From Variovorax sp. UMC13 (GTDB lineage: Bacteria > Pseudomonadota > Gammaproteobacteria > Burkholderiales > Burkholderiaceae_C), in assembly GCF_014170375.1 (NCBI RefSeq), contig NZ_LZZW01000031.1, positions 124,001-188,000 of the forward strand: a DNA stretch of 64,000 nt, given 5' to 3'. Each line of letters opens with the position of its first letter. Position 1 is the first letter of the stretch. The notes below the pieces were generated by a model. That model did not search any database. It had not been told where the DNA came from and was given only the letters and a program-made list of their open reading frames with translations. The translations under genes were made by a program, and so were the position numbers. Of the stretch, positions 56,411 to 63,157 are shown in pieces.

Positions 56411-57091
56411 CTATGCGTGCGGTTGAAGGGCGCGCAATCTTTTTCTCAACGCATCACGCGCACAAGACACGCAGTCGTCCATGTAGTTGGCGATGCGCCT
56501 GCCGTCTTGCGCATGCGGGATGCGCGCCACGCCGGTCCCATCGCAAGCGCGGCATGCCTTCGTCGAGAGCGAAGGCGCTCCGACAGCTTGAAGGAACTTT
56601 AGGCCGTGGCAATGCGAGCAGGTCTGATCGAGCCAGAAGGCGATGATCGAGGGCACCTTCGTCTCGGCCTCCTCCATCTTCCACCGGTGCGCGTACGTCG
56701 CCAGCGCGTGCCGCACGCTCGCCAAGCTGCGCAGCTTCCCGACCAACGAGGCCATCTCGCCCAGGTACCACGCTTGCGCGCGCTGTCGAGCCATCTCGTG
56801 ACGCTGCGACTTCGTCAGCACCGACTCGCCTCCTCCCTCACGCTTGACCGTGGTCGGCATGACTGCGGCCAGTGCATTGATCGCAGCGGGCGTAGGCTTG
56901 CGCGGCTTCTCGGCCTTGTCCCATTCGGAGTGCAGACGCAGCAGCGCCATGCCGAGCCGAGAGTCCGACAGTCCCGCGGCAATTAGGAGGTCGACCGCGC
57001 CCGGACGACTGGCGTCATGGCGAAGGTCCGATGAATTGCCGGCCGATGTGTAGGCCTCTTCCACGCCGCGGCGGCGGTCGTCTTCAAGCAT
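56411..57091 (-). CDS. Zinc-finger protein, possible Q-like late antiterminator
   Basis: This 226-residue protein starts at the ATG at 57091 (MLEDDRRRGVEEAYTSAGNS). Residues 120-150 are helical, and a DnaJ-like double CxxC finger lies in the C-terminal part (CSHCHGLKFL and CRACDGTGVARIP). Phage Q proteins of the 82/21 type carry similar fingers. Its position after the replication gene and directly before the terminator and late genes fits a late regulator. Family membership is not certain. Confidence 0.55.
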   Translation of the reverse strand: MLEDDRRRGVEEAYTSAGNSSDLRHDASRPGAVDLLIAAGLSDSRLGMALLRLHSEWDKAEKPRKPTPAAINALAAVMPTTVKREGGGESVLTKSQRHEMARQRAQAWYLGEMASLVGKLRSLASVRHALATYAHRWKMEEAETKVPSIIAFWLDQTCSHCHGLKFLQAVGAPSLSTKACRACDGTGVARIPHAQDGRRIANYMDDCVSCARDALRKRLRALQPHA

Positions 57092-57374
57092 GCTGTGCGT
57101 CCTCAGGTTTGATGATTTCGGTTCGGTGTGCGATCTGCACGGACGGCACATACGGCGCATAGCGCCGGCCGGTGATGGCGCAGTTGCGCGGGGCGATACG
57201 CACGACGAGGAAGTCCTCGCTCAGGAGCGCATGCGCGCGGCGCGTCGGGACGACGCCGTGTCGAGCCACATACGCCCGCCCCAGTTCAGCGGGAGTCAGG
57301 CCCTGCAGTTCGCCGAGTGAGCCCAGCGCGAAGTCGCAGATCAGGCTGTAGGCCATGGCGGTCTGGGTCGTCAT
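57084..57374 (-). CDS. Hypothetical early phage protein
   Basis: This 96-residue protein (MTTQTAMAYSLICDFALGSL) has an ATGA overlap with the replication gene and overlaps the next gene by 8 bp. LTPAELGRAYVARHGVVPTR looks like a small helical DNA-binding or regulatory domain. Not recognised. Confidence 0.65.
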   Translation of the reverse strand: MTTQTAMAYSLICDFALGSLGELQGLTPAELGRAYVARHGVVPTRRAHALLSEDFLVVRIAPRNCAITGRRYAPYVPSVQIAHRTEIIKPEDAQHA

Positions 57375-58285
57375 GCGATCCGCCGTTCGGACCAAGGCCC
57401 TGCGCCGGCGGCCAGCAGCACGCCGGTTCGGTACCTGCGCCAATGCGCGTTTTGCTCGTCGTCGGTGTAGGCGTTGCCGAGGGCCGCGAGCGAGAACACC
57501 ATCCCGAGCCTCTCGCCCATCGCCTTCACGCCATCGATCGAGTTCCACCAATCGACAGCAACGTGGGTCCCGGTGTCGTCGAGCCAGCACCGGTTGCGCA
57601 GCCAGGTCGCAAGTTCGGGGACGAACTGCCCGCCGTCCTTGCGCCACTTCGGCGTCCGGCTTTGCGCGTCGATCGCGGCGAGCATCTGCTCCTCAAGGCC
57701 CGCGTCTGGTCGAAGCCGCATCCACCGCCGCTCGGCCTTGCAACGGTTCGCTTTGTTCGGGTAGGCCGATGCGATTCGCTCGAAGCCGGTCGCCCCCCCG
57801 TCGGGGGGTAGGGGGGTTATGGTTCTTGACGGTTCTGAAGATTCGGGTGTCACAGCTATGACACCCCTTGCGTCACTGGTGACACCCCTCGCGTCACTGG
57901 TGACACCCGTGTGGATAACTTCAAGGGGTGTCAAATTGACACCCGTGTGGATAACTTCGCTAGTCGAGAGGGGTGTCAAGTTGACACCCCTCTTCGGCAG
58001 TTCCTCGCCAGCAATCCATGCGGCGTTGATGCGGTATTCGTTGGTGCCACCAGGCCGGCCGTTCGCCGCGCGGACCGGCTCGAGCCAGCCCGTCTCCACC
58101 ATCTTCGCGATCTGGCGCTGAACCGTGCGGCGGCTCTGGAGTGTCTTGCGGGAAAGCTCTTCGAGCGATGGCCAGATGCGCGTGCCGTCGTCACGCGCGT
58201 GGTCCGCCATCGCAAGTGCTAGTAGGCGCTCGTTGCCACCCTCGGGGTAGCGATCGAACACCATCGTCATGACCTTGATGCTCAC
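57371..58285 (-). CDS. Phage replication initiator (O-like) with winged-helix N-terminus
   Basis: This 304-residue protein has an N-terminal HTH/winged-helix domain (residues 20-80: RIWPSLEELSRKTLQSRRTV then QRQIAKMVETGWLEPV), as in phage O proteins. The middle is made of repeats (GVNLTPL, VIHTGV, TSDARGV) that translate the origin iterons embedded in the gene. The C-terminal part (KAERRWMRLRPDAGLEEQML) resembles helicase-loader-binding regions. It likely recruits host DnaB. Confidence 0.82.
   Translation of the reverse strand: MSIKVMTMVFDRYPEGGNERLLALAMADHARDDGTRIWPSLEELSRKTLQSRRTVQRQIAKMVETGWLEPVRAANGRPGGTNEYRINAAWIAGEELPKRGVNLTPLSTSEVIHTGVNLTPLEVIHTGVTSDARGVTSDARGVIAVTPESSEPSRTITPLPPDGGATGFERIASAYPNKANRCKAERRWMRLRPDAGLEEQMLAAIDAQSRTPKWRKDGGQFVPELATWLRNRCWLDDTGTHVAVDWWNSIDGVKAMGERLGMVFSLAALGNAYTDDEQNAHWRRYRTGVLLAAGAGPWSERRIA
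57845..57989. other. Prophage replication origin: iterons and DnaA boxes inside the O-like gene
   Basis: The 8-mer TGACACCC occurs eight times in 145 bp: directly at 57859, 57880, 57901, 57937 and 57982, and inverted (GGGTGTCA) at 57845, 57926 and 57971. Two inverted/direct pairs form longer palindromes. Two perfect DnaA boxes (TGTGGATAA, the complement of TTATCCACA) lie at 57910-57918 and 57946-57954. This is a lambda-type origin within the initiator gene. Confidence 0.88.
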
Positions 58286-58794
58286 GCTACACGCAGTCCT
58301 GGCGCTTGCGCACCCTGCTCTGGTTGACTGGCACTGTGCTTCGCCTCCAGCGCTGCGAACGCTCGCACGCTGGCCATGATCGATTCCATCATTTCGCGCT
58401 TAGCGACTGCGAGCTGGTTGGCGTTCAGGACGGCTTGCGCATTCGCAGACCCCGCTGCGGCCAACCACTCTCCGTTCTCCTTGAAGGCACTGGCCACCTT
58501 GCAGGACACGGAGTTTGCATCCGCCTCCGAGGCACAGAACAGCGGCACGAACACGCCGCCAAGCGCGGCAGCCATGGCCTGGATAGGGACCATGTCGCCC
58601 GTGAGTTTGCAGATCTGCAGCACTTCGCGCGGGCTGCAGTGCGCAGTGGGATAAGTGGGGCTCACTTTGTGGCTCAGGCTTGCCGCCGTGATGCCCATCA
58701 GCTTCGAGAGCCCGGCCGCGCCGTTCGAGCCATTGGGATCAGTGCTGCGAAATTTGCTCACTGCGTCCTGCAGCAGTGCGGTCACATCGTCCAT
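58282..58794 (-). CDS. CII-like phage regulatory protein (CP76 family)
   Basis: This 170-residue protein resembles Phage_CP76/CII: an N-terminal helical HTH with LSKLMGITAASLSHKVSPTY and CSPREVLQICKLTGD, then a long C-terminal helix. AAGGAG is 9 bases before the ATG. It overlaps the O-like gene by 4 bases. It probably controls early transcription or the lysis-lysogeny choice. Confidence 0.78.
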   Translation of the reverse strand: MDDVTALLQDAVSKFRSTDPNGSNGAAGLSKLMGITAASLSHKVSPTYPTAHCSPREVLQICKLTGDMVPIQAMAAALGGVFVPLFCASEADANSVSCKVASAFKENGEWLAAAGSANAQAVLNANQLAVAKREMMESIMASVRAFAALEAKHSASQPEQGAQAPGLRVA

Positions 58795-59067
58795 TGGAGA
58801 TGCTCCTTGTCATAACGTTAGGTTTGTTGGCAGTGACGCGCCGCGCGGGGCGCGGCACAGTCATAGCCGTGGAAAAGGAACGCACCCGCCTCCCCGACGC
58901 GCAGCCCGACGCGCGCCTGCCCGCGCGCGCCGTCAAGTCCAACCGGAATGGAGGCGAACGTATTGATTGATACGACGATGGGTGAAAAATTGTGTGCTTG
59001 TCGCGTGCCGGCTGCGCTGAGCTTCGCGATCCGGGCGTGCGTGGTAGTAGCACCCGACGAAGTCACG

Positions 59068-59331
59068 TCACGGCCCCTGCCCTGCCAAATCGGCGGGCTT
59101 CGGCATCTCCCTGGCACTTACCGGCACAGGCAGAGGCACCTCTCCGCGGTCCAGCGCATTGAAGTAGTCGAGCAAGGGCTGCACCGTCTGCACACCGGGA
59201 TTTCCTCGATCCTCGTAAGCGATCTTCCGAGGAAGCGTTTTGGCAATGCCTGCTGCTAACGCTACGGCCTCCCAGCGGCTCGGCCCAACCTCCCGCAAGC
59301 GACGCTTCAAAAAGTCGATGATGGGTTCCAT
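59068..59331 (-). CDS. Cro-like HTH regulator
   Basis: This 87-residue protein (MEPIIDFLKRRLREVGPSRW) carries an HTH (WEAVALAAGIAKTLPRKIAY) followed by NPGVQTVQPLLDYFNAL, a form common in beta-proteobacterial phage early operons. It diverges from the CI-like gene, with operators between. The -10 (TATGAT at 59340-59345) lies so close to the ATG that the message is probably leaderless. Confidence 0.75.
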   Translation of the reverse strand: MEPIIDFLKRRLREVGPSRWEAVALAAGIAKTLPRKIAYEDRGNPGVQTVQPLLDYFNALDRGEVPLPVPVSAREMPKPADLAGQGP

Positions 59332-59339
59332 GGGTCACG

Positions 59340-59385
59340 ATCATAATCCCATTCGTGGGATTGCCACAATCCCGTGCACGGGAGT
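59340..59385. promoter_or_regulatory. Operator pair O1/O2 and the cro promoter
   Basis: Two 18-bp palindromes: AATCCCATTCGTGGGATT (59345-59362) and AATCCCGTGCACGGGAGT (59368-59385), 23 bp centre to centre. For cro (minus strand) a -10 TATGAT (59340-59345) and a -35 TTGTGG, 18 bp apart, enclose O1. Both repeats recur at 60089-60128. Confidence 0.82.
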
Positions 59386-59407
59386 CGCGAATTGCAACAC
59401 TCCCTCC

Positions 59408-59839
59408 ATGGGAATCAAAGAAGTTCTGTCGGAAAATCTGAGGGCGCTGATGGCGTCCAGACCAGCGCTCGACACGCTACCCAAGATCACGGCCAAGACC
59501 TTCGGAAGGCTCAGCAATGGCAAGCTAGACCGAATCAGGCGCGCGGCTGTGGCGACCGACATTGATTCCGTCGAACAACTGGCCGAAGCGTTTGGCTTGG
59601 AGGCGTGGCAGTTGCTGAAGCAGCCTCTGGGGAATGCCTCACCGGAGGAGAAACCTCCTGTCGCCCAGCTCGAGAGCGCAAGAGGAAAGAGGTGGCCGTT
59701 CCCATCCATAGATCCGGTGAAAGTAGGAAATCTCTCAGCGGCCGATGCCGAAGATCTCGAACGTGCTTGGCTGCGAATAGCCAGGAACCTCGAAATTGAT
59801 ATCGAAGTGGATAAGCCGGGAAAAAGAGTGAATGCCTGA
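59408..59839 (+). CDS. Short CI-like prophage repressor without peptidase domain
   Basis: This 143-residue protein starts at the ATG at 59408 (MGIKEVLSENLRALMASRPA). It has an N-terminal HTH (ITAKTFGRLSNGKLDRIRRA) and a short acidic C-terminal segment. No S24 LexA/CI-type self-cleavage domain is present, so induction must use another route. No ribosome-binding site is visible before the ATG. Diverges from cro. Confidence 0.75.
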   Translation: MGIKEVLSENLRALMASRPALDTLPKITAKTFGRLSNGKLDRIRRAAVATDIDSVEQLAEAFGLEAWQLLKQPLGNASPEEKPPVAQLESARGKRWPFPSIDPVKVGNLSAADAEDLERAWLRIARNLEIDIEVDKPGKRVNA

Positions 59840-60071
59840 CGGGCCCCGCGTCGATCTACGTACTAGGAAAGACGCATCCGGCTCGTTCTCGCTCATCCAT
59901 CGGCTGGGTGAGAGGCATATGCGTACGAAGCTCGTCCTATTGGTGTGTACGGACGGAAGCAGAGCCGACGGCGGGCGCGATGCCAGACACCTGTGGCCAC
60001 GCACGAAGGCGGAAATGAGTCGATGCATGAAGAGATGCGGACAGCGGACACGACCGAATCCGTCCGAATAA
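59832..60071 (+). CDS. Possible small protein downstream of the repressor
   Basis: This 79-residue frame (MPDGPRVDLRTRKDASGSFS) overlaps the repressor stop by 8 bp. No family is recognised, and the sequence has no clear fold. It could be a real immunity-operon gene or a chance frame. Confidence 0.3.
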   Translation: MPDGPRVDLRTRKDASGSFSLIHRLGERHMRTKLVLLVCTDGSRADGGRDARHLWPRTKAEMSRCMKRCGQRTRPNPSE

Positions 60072-60088
60072 CCCTTCACCTCCATCTA

Positions 60089-60133
60089 GATCCCATGGAC
60101 GGGATTGATTAATCCCATTCACGGGATTAGAGT
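60089..60133 (+). promoter_or_regulatory. Operator pair O3/O4 and promoter of the rightward early operon
   Basis: GATCCCATGGACGGGATT (60089-60106) and AATCCCATTCACGGGATT (60111-60128) repeat the operator sequence found before cro. A -35 TTGATT (60105-60110) and a -10 TAGAGT (60128-60133) have a 17-bp spacer filled by O4. Repressor or Cro binding would block this promoter in the lysogen. Confidence 0.8.
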
Positions 60134-60174
60134 CTCTCCGCGCTGCAGCCCCTTCTGCAGCAAAGGAGATGCAA

Positions 60175-60507
60175 GTGCAACAAGCATGCGCCGCCCAGCC
60201 GGCACAAACCACCAGCCCCACCTGCGAAATATGGATTCGCACCGTTGGGTCGCGCCGCCAGGCCTTCGCCCGGCCAATCCAGCCTCTCGGCCAGCGCACG
60301 CGCAACTGGCACGGCATGCAGGTCGCACACGCCGAAAAGGCGCTCCGAACCGGCAAGCTGACCGTAGGCGAGTTCGCCGGCTCGGCCGTCGTCGCACGCG
60401 CCCCATCCGCTGAAGACGAGCACCCGGCCGCCGCGGCGTTCCGCGAGAACGCGCAGCTACTGAATCGCGACATCGACACCCTCAACGCTGCCGCGCGGGG
60501 CGCGTAA
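60175..60507 (+). CDS. Hypothetical early protein, first gene of repressor-controlled operon
   Basis: This protein of about 110 residues starts at the GTG at 60175; AGGAG lies 6 bases upstream. An ATG two codons earlier would sit directly on the ribosome-binding site. The text TCEIWIRTVGSRRQAFARPI and WHGMQVAHAEKALRTGKLTV reads as a helical protein. No family recognised. The stop overlaps the next start. Confidence 0.6.
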   Translation: MQQACAAQPAQTTSPTCEIWIRTVGSRRQAFARPIQPLGQRTRNWHGMQVAHAEKALRTGKLTVGEFAGSAVVARAPSAEDEHPAAAAFRENAQLLNRDIDTLNAAARGA

Positions 60508-60602
60508 TGAGCATGCTCAAGACCTTCGCGATGCTCGCCGTGCCCGTGCTGCTGCCGGTCGTTTTCGCCGCGATGATCGCCTTCGGGTGGAGCACGCCAT
60601 GA
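60507..60602 (+). CDS. 31-residue membrane microprotein
   Basis: The reading ATG AGC ATG CTC... gives MSMLKTFAMLAVPVLLPVVF plus AAMIAFGWSTP: a single hydrophobic helix. It overlaps the preceding stop by 1 base and the following start by 4 (ATGA). Such tight coupling argues that it is real. A role in the membrane (superinfection exclusion or lysis timing) is only a guess. Confidence 0.55.
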   Translation: MSMLKTFAMLAVPVLLPVVFAAMIAFGWSTP

Positions 60603-60775
60603 CCATCGTCGTGCTCAAGCCCCAGCGCTTGCTCCGTGCGCCGCAGCAACTGCCCACAGGCCCCGTCGGCGGCCTCACCGATCCGCGCTTCCGCTACGTG
60701 CGCCGGCTCGAAACGGATATCGCCAAGACGTTCCGCCGCGTGCGCGCCGAAATGGCACGAGGAGAGCGCCTGTGA
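60599..60775 (+). CDS. Small basic hypothetical protein
   Basis: This 58-residue protein (MTIVVLKPQRLLRAPQQLPT) is Arg-rich (RFRYVRRLETDIAKTFRRVR). It is coupled to the microprotein by ATGA and to the next gene by a GTGA overlap. Not recognised. Confidence 0.55.
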   Translation: MTIVVLKPQRLLRAPQQLPTGPVGGLTDPRFRYVRRLETDIAKTFRRVRAEMARGERL

Positions 60776-61047
60776 ACACTGCCGATCGCGGCGCGCGCGG
60801 CCCGCGCGACAACACGCCCGAACACCTCGAAGCCATGCAGCACGTCACACGCGAGTGCAGCGACACGGACCGCGCGCTGCGCCCCCTGCCACCTCTCACG
60901 CCCGACGAAGCGGAAGAACTGCTTATGGAGCAACTCCGCTCGCGAACGCCACCCCTTTCCCCCTGGATGATCGGCGCCGTCTGGGCCGTGATCCTTGGGA
61001 GCGCTGTTGCACTGGCCATCGCCCCCGCTTCTTTCCTGAGGTTCTGA
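60772..61047 (+). CDS. Small C-terminally anchored membrane protein
   Basis: This 91-residue protein starts at a GTG (60772) and has a charged N-terminal two-thirds (LTPDEAEELLMEQLRSR) and one C-terminal membrane helix (WMIGAVWAVILGSAVALAIA). Not recognised. It is the second membrane protein in this operon. Confidence 0.6.
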   Translation: MNTADRGARGPRDNTPEHLEAMQHVTRECSDTDRALRPLPPLTPDEAEELLMEQLRSRTPPLSPWMIGAVWAVILGSAVALAIAPASFLRF

Positions 61048-61049
61048 CC

Positions 61050-61391
61050 ATGCCGACGCTCACCTCTGGCAGATTCTTCGTGGGCCGTCAGGCCGCCACG
61101 ACGCAAGTCGAGCAAGACGGAACCTTCTCGCTCACGCTGCGCGTCGTCGACAACCAGGGCCTGCATGCCAACGAGCCCTATCTCGTGCGCTGGCGCGGGC
61201 CCGAGGCGCAGGCCTGGTGGACCGCAAACGGTCCCCTCAGGGCAGGCGCCGCGCTGCAGCTTGAGCTGCTGAATCCGAGAGCCCAGCTCGGCCCGCGCGT
61301 ACCCGAGATCCATGCGCAGGTGTCGGCCTGCCGTCTGCTGCCACCCCGCGCTGCGGCCGCACAGCAGCAGCCCGCCGCGCAAGCCTCCTGA
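61050..61391 (+). CDS. Hypothetical early protein
   Basis: This 113-residue protein (MPTLTSGRFFVGRQAATTQV) looks like a beta-barrel (TFSLTLRVVDNQG, YLVRWRGPEAQAWW, then ALQLELLNPRAQLG) with an Ala/Gln tail, in the manner of small OB-fold/ssDNA-binding proteins. The fold is a guess. Confidence 0.6.
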   Translation: MPTLTSGRFFVGRQAATTQVEQDGTFSLTLRVVDNQGLHANEPYLVRWRGPEAQAWWTANGPLRAGAALQLELLNPRAQLGPRVPEIHAQVSACRLLPPRAAAAQQQPAAQAS

Positions 61392-61395
61392 CACC

Positions 61396-61581
61396 ATGCC
61401 TTTCCCCATCGTCTCCATCGACACCGTGAAGAAAGCCGCCCATGCGGCAGCAGAGCGCGGCGAATCACTCAACGAGTCCTGCCCATGGCCCTTCTACAGC
61501 GATGCCGGCCGCCAGTTCAAGCAGTTCTTCATCCTCCGCAAGGCCACGCTGCAAGCGCTGGCCGCAGAAAGCCTCTCATGA
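61396..61581 (+). CDS. Small hypothetical protein
   Basis: This 61-residue protein (MPFPIVSIDTVKKAAHAAAE) has CPWPFYSDAGRQFKQFFIL, a compact pattern seen in small phage proteins. It is coupled to the HD gene by ATGA. Confidence 0.6.
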   Translation: MPFPIVSIDTVKKAAHAAAERGESLNESCPWPFYSDAGRQFKQFFILRKATLQALAAESLS

Positions 61582-62333
61582 GTTTTATGGTCACCGCCAC
61601 CGGCATCGAGTACCACTTCACCGGACCCGACTCGGTCACCGACCAGGGCCGCCACTTCCGCATCGAAGACATCGCGCACCACCTGGCGCAGCTCAACCGC
61701 TTCACCGGCGCCTGCAAGCGCCCGTACAGCGTGGCAGAGCACAGCCTGCTTTGCAGCGAGATCGCGCAGCGCGGCAAGGCATCGGCGCACGTGCAGCTCG
61801 CCGCTCTGATGCACGACGCACACGAGGCCTACACCGCCGACCTCAGCAGCCCGGCGAAGCGCGCAGTGAACCAACGCAGCGTCGCCGCAGGCGGCACCAA
61901 CGCATGGACCGTGTTCGAGACCGAGCACGAGAAGGCCTTACGCCTGCATTTCCGCATCTCCACGGTGTTCACCTCGTATCGCTTGCTCCTGCGGAGCATT
62001 GACCTGCGCGCGCTGGCCACTGAGCGGCGCGACCTGACGGCTTGGCGCGACCTGACCCACAGCGGGTGGGAAGTCCTCGGCGACGGCGAGCCGCTGGCTC
62101 ACGACCGTCACGAGCCGCTCGACTGGGTTTCGCTGGACACACCGGAGCGCGAGGCGATGACTTGGAAGGACTGGCGCCAGGCCTTTCTCGATCGCTTCGC
62201 GCAGCTCATGCTAAGCATGCAGGCCAACCGCAGGGGCTACGTGCAGCTACAGCCCGCCGCCAAGTGTGACGGAAAGCTGCCGCAGTACGTCGCCGCGGCC
62301 GCGCCCATGCCGTTCGTCAACGTGAAGCCATGA
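61578..62333 (+). CDS. HD-domain phosphohydrolase (5'-nucleotidase-like)
   Basis: This 251-residue protein has the HD metal site: YSVAEHSLL (His55), ALMHDAHEAY (His79-Asp80) and a late Asp (Asp88, TADLSSP). Related YfbR-type enzymes remove phosphate from deoxynucleoside monophosphates. It is the last gene of the early operon and could shape nucleotide pools or remove a nucleotide signal. Substrate unknown. Confidence 0.8.
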   Translation: MSFMVTATGIEYHFTGPDSVTDQGRHFRIEDIAHHLAQLNRFTGACKRPYSVAEHSLLCSEIAQRGKASAHVQLAALMHDAHEAYTADLSSPAKRAVNQRSVAAGGTNAWTVFETEHEKALRLHFRISTVFTSYRLLLRSIDLRALATERRDLTAWRDLTHSGWEVLGDGEPLAHDRHEPLDWVSLDTPEREAMTWKDWRQAFLDRFAQLMLSMQANRRGYVQLQPAAKCDGKLPQYVAAAAPMPFVNVKP

Positions 62334-62343
62334 ACCAAGCCAG

Positions 62344-62691
62344 TCAACGGTGCGGCATGAACTCACGGCGCAGCAGGTCGTTCACGCGCGTCTGCCAGCC
62401 CGCGCCGGTACTGCGCAGCGCCTCGAGCACGTCCGGGTCAACGCGCACGGTAACGGGTACTTTGGTGCTGGCCGCGGTGCTGCCCGCCGGCCGGCCGCGC
62501 GGGCGGCGCTGGGCCATCAGCTTGGCCACGACTTCGGTGCCCAACACTTCCGCCGCTGGCCGTGCCCTCTTGAAGGCCCCGTCTGTGACCTCTGGTGCGT
62601 CCCGGTCGGCCGCGATACCCGCGTTGATCTTCGCGTCCTCAGCGGCGGTAGGCATGCGGACCTTCCGGCCCGACTTAGCTGTGATCGACAT
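62344..62691 (-). CDS. brnA: BrnA-type antitoxin (DUF4415)
   Basis: This 115-residue protein has a C-terminal ribbon-helix-helix (KVPVTVRVDPDVLEALRSTG then WQTRVNDLLRREF), as in BrnA antitoxins. It follows brnT with a 17-bp overlap, the standard toxin-first order. It should neutralise BrnT and repress the pair. Confidence 0.85.
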   Translation of the reverse strand: MSITAKSGRKVRMPTAAEDAKINAGIAADRDAPEVTDGAFKRARPAAEVLGTEVVAKLMAQRRPRGRPAGSTAASTKVPVTVRVDPDVLEALRSTGAGWQTRVNDLLRREFMPHR

Positions 62692-62944
62692 ATCGCTTCA
62701 CCTCTCGACTGTTTGCCCTGCGCAGGCTGATAAGGCGCACCGTGGTGTCGCGCAGGTTGAACACCATCACATGCAGACGCTCGCCAATCAGGCCGACCGC
62801 TGTGAGCCGCGCTTCGGCGTAGGCCTTGCGCGAATCCACCGCCACAAGCGCCGACTCCCATTCGAAGTCCTCAGCTGCCGAGAACCAAACGCCGTGCTTA
62901 GCGACGTTGACGGCGAGCTTGGCGGGATCGAAGGAGTAGCGCAT
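62675..62944 (-). CDS. brnT: BrnT-type ribonuclease toxin
   Basis: This 89-residue protein has the BrnT pattern FDPAKLAVNVAKHGVWFSAA (K-x-N-x-x-K-H-G-V), EARLTAVGLIGERLHVMVF and LRRANSREVKRY. BrnT is a small RelE-like RNase. The toxin-antitoxin pair may stabilise the prophage. Confidence 0.87.
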   Translation of the reverse strand: MRYSFDPAKLAVNVAKHGVWFSAAEDFEWESALVAVDSRKAYAEARLTAVGLIGERLHVMVFNLRDTTVRLISLRRANSREVKRYVDHS

Positions 62945-62952
62945 TCATTTAA

Positions 62953-62999
62953 TTGTACATACGATCAAATAGAAGGCAATGATTATTTTGAATGTACAG
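62953..62999. promoter_or_regulatory. Divergent promoter region with TGTACAT inverted repeat
   Basis: TGTACAT (62954-62960) and ATGTACA (62992-62998) flank an AT-rich spacer (gattattttg) between brnT and the rightward prtN operon. It may be the BrnA operator. Low confidence. Confidence 0.35.
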
Positions 63000-63001
63000 A
63001 T

Positions 63002-63157
63002 ATGTATGGAATCGCGAGTAAGTTCCACAAAGATGACGGTCGCATCGATCGCTTACGCAGCGCACTGCCCAGCGCGGCCATCGATGGAGAAGCCATGGTG
63101 CGCTCCGCTGGAGGCCGCGTGGTCGACATCAGCCCGCCGGAGGGCATCGCAGTATGA
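63002..63157 (+). CDS. Small protein coupled to prtN
   Basis: This 51-residue frame from the ATG at 63002 (MYGIASKFHKDDGRIDRLRS) ends with an ATGA overlap on prtN, which supports it. No clear ribosome-binding site and no family recognised. Confidence 0.45.
   Translation: MYGIASKFHKDDGRIDRLRSALPSAAIDGEAMVRSAGGRVVDISPPEGIAV

Noticed and set aside
57789..57812. CCCCCCGTCGGGGGG hairpin as terminator
   Set aside because: It lies inside the O-like gene and is explained by codons for PPDGG; no T-run follows on either strand in a useful position.
57845..57989. Repeats resembling a CRISPR array
   Set aside because: The repeat unit is 8 bp, occurs in both orientations, has no even spacers, and lies inside a coding gene with DnaA boxes. 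Iterons explain it.
62330..63157. A 275-codon plus-strand open frame covering brnA and brnT
   Set aside because: It is antisense to the toxin-antitoxin pair over most of its length; only the last 52 codons, coupled to prtN, look plausible.
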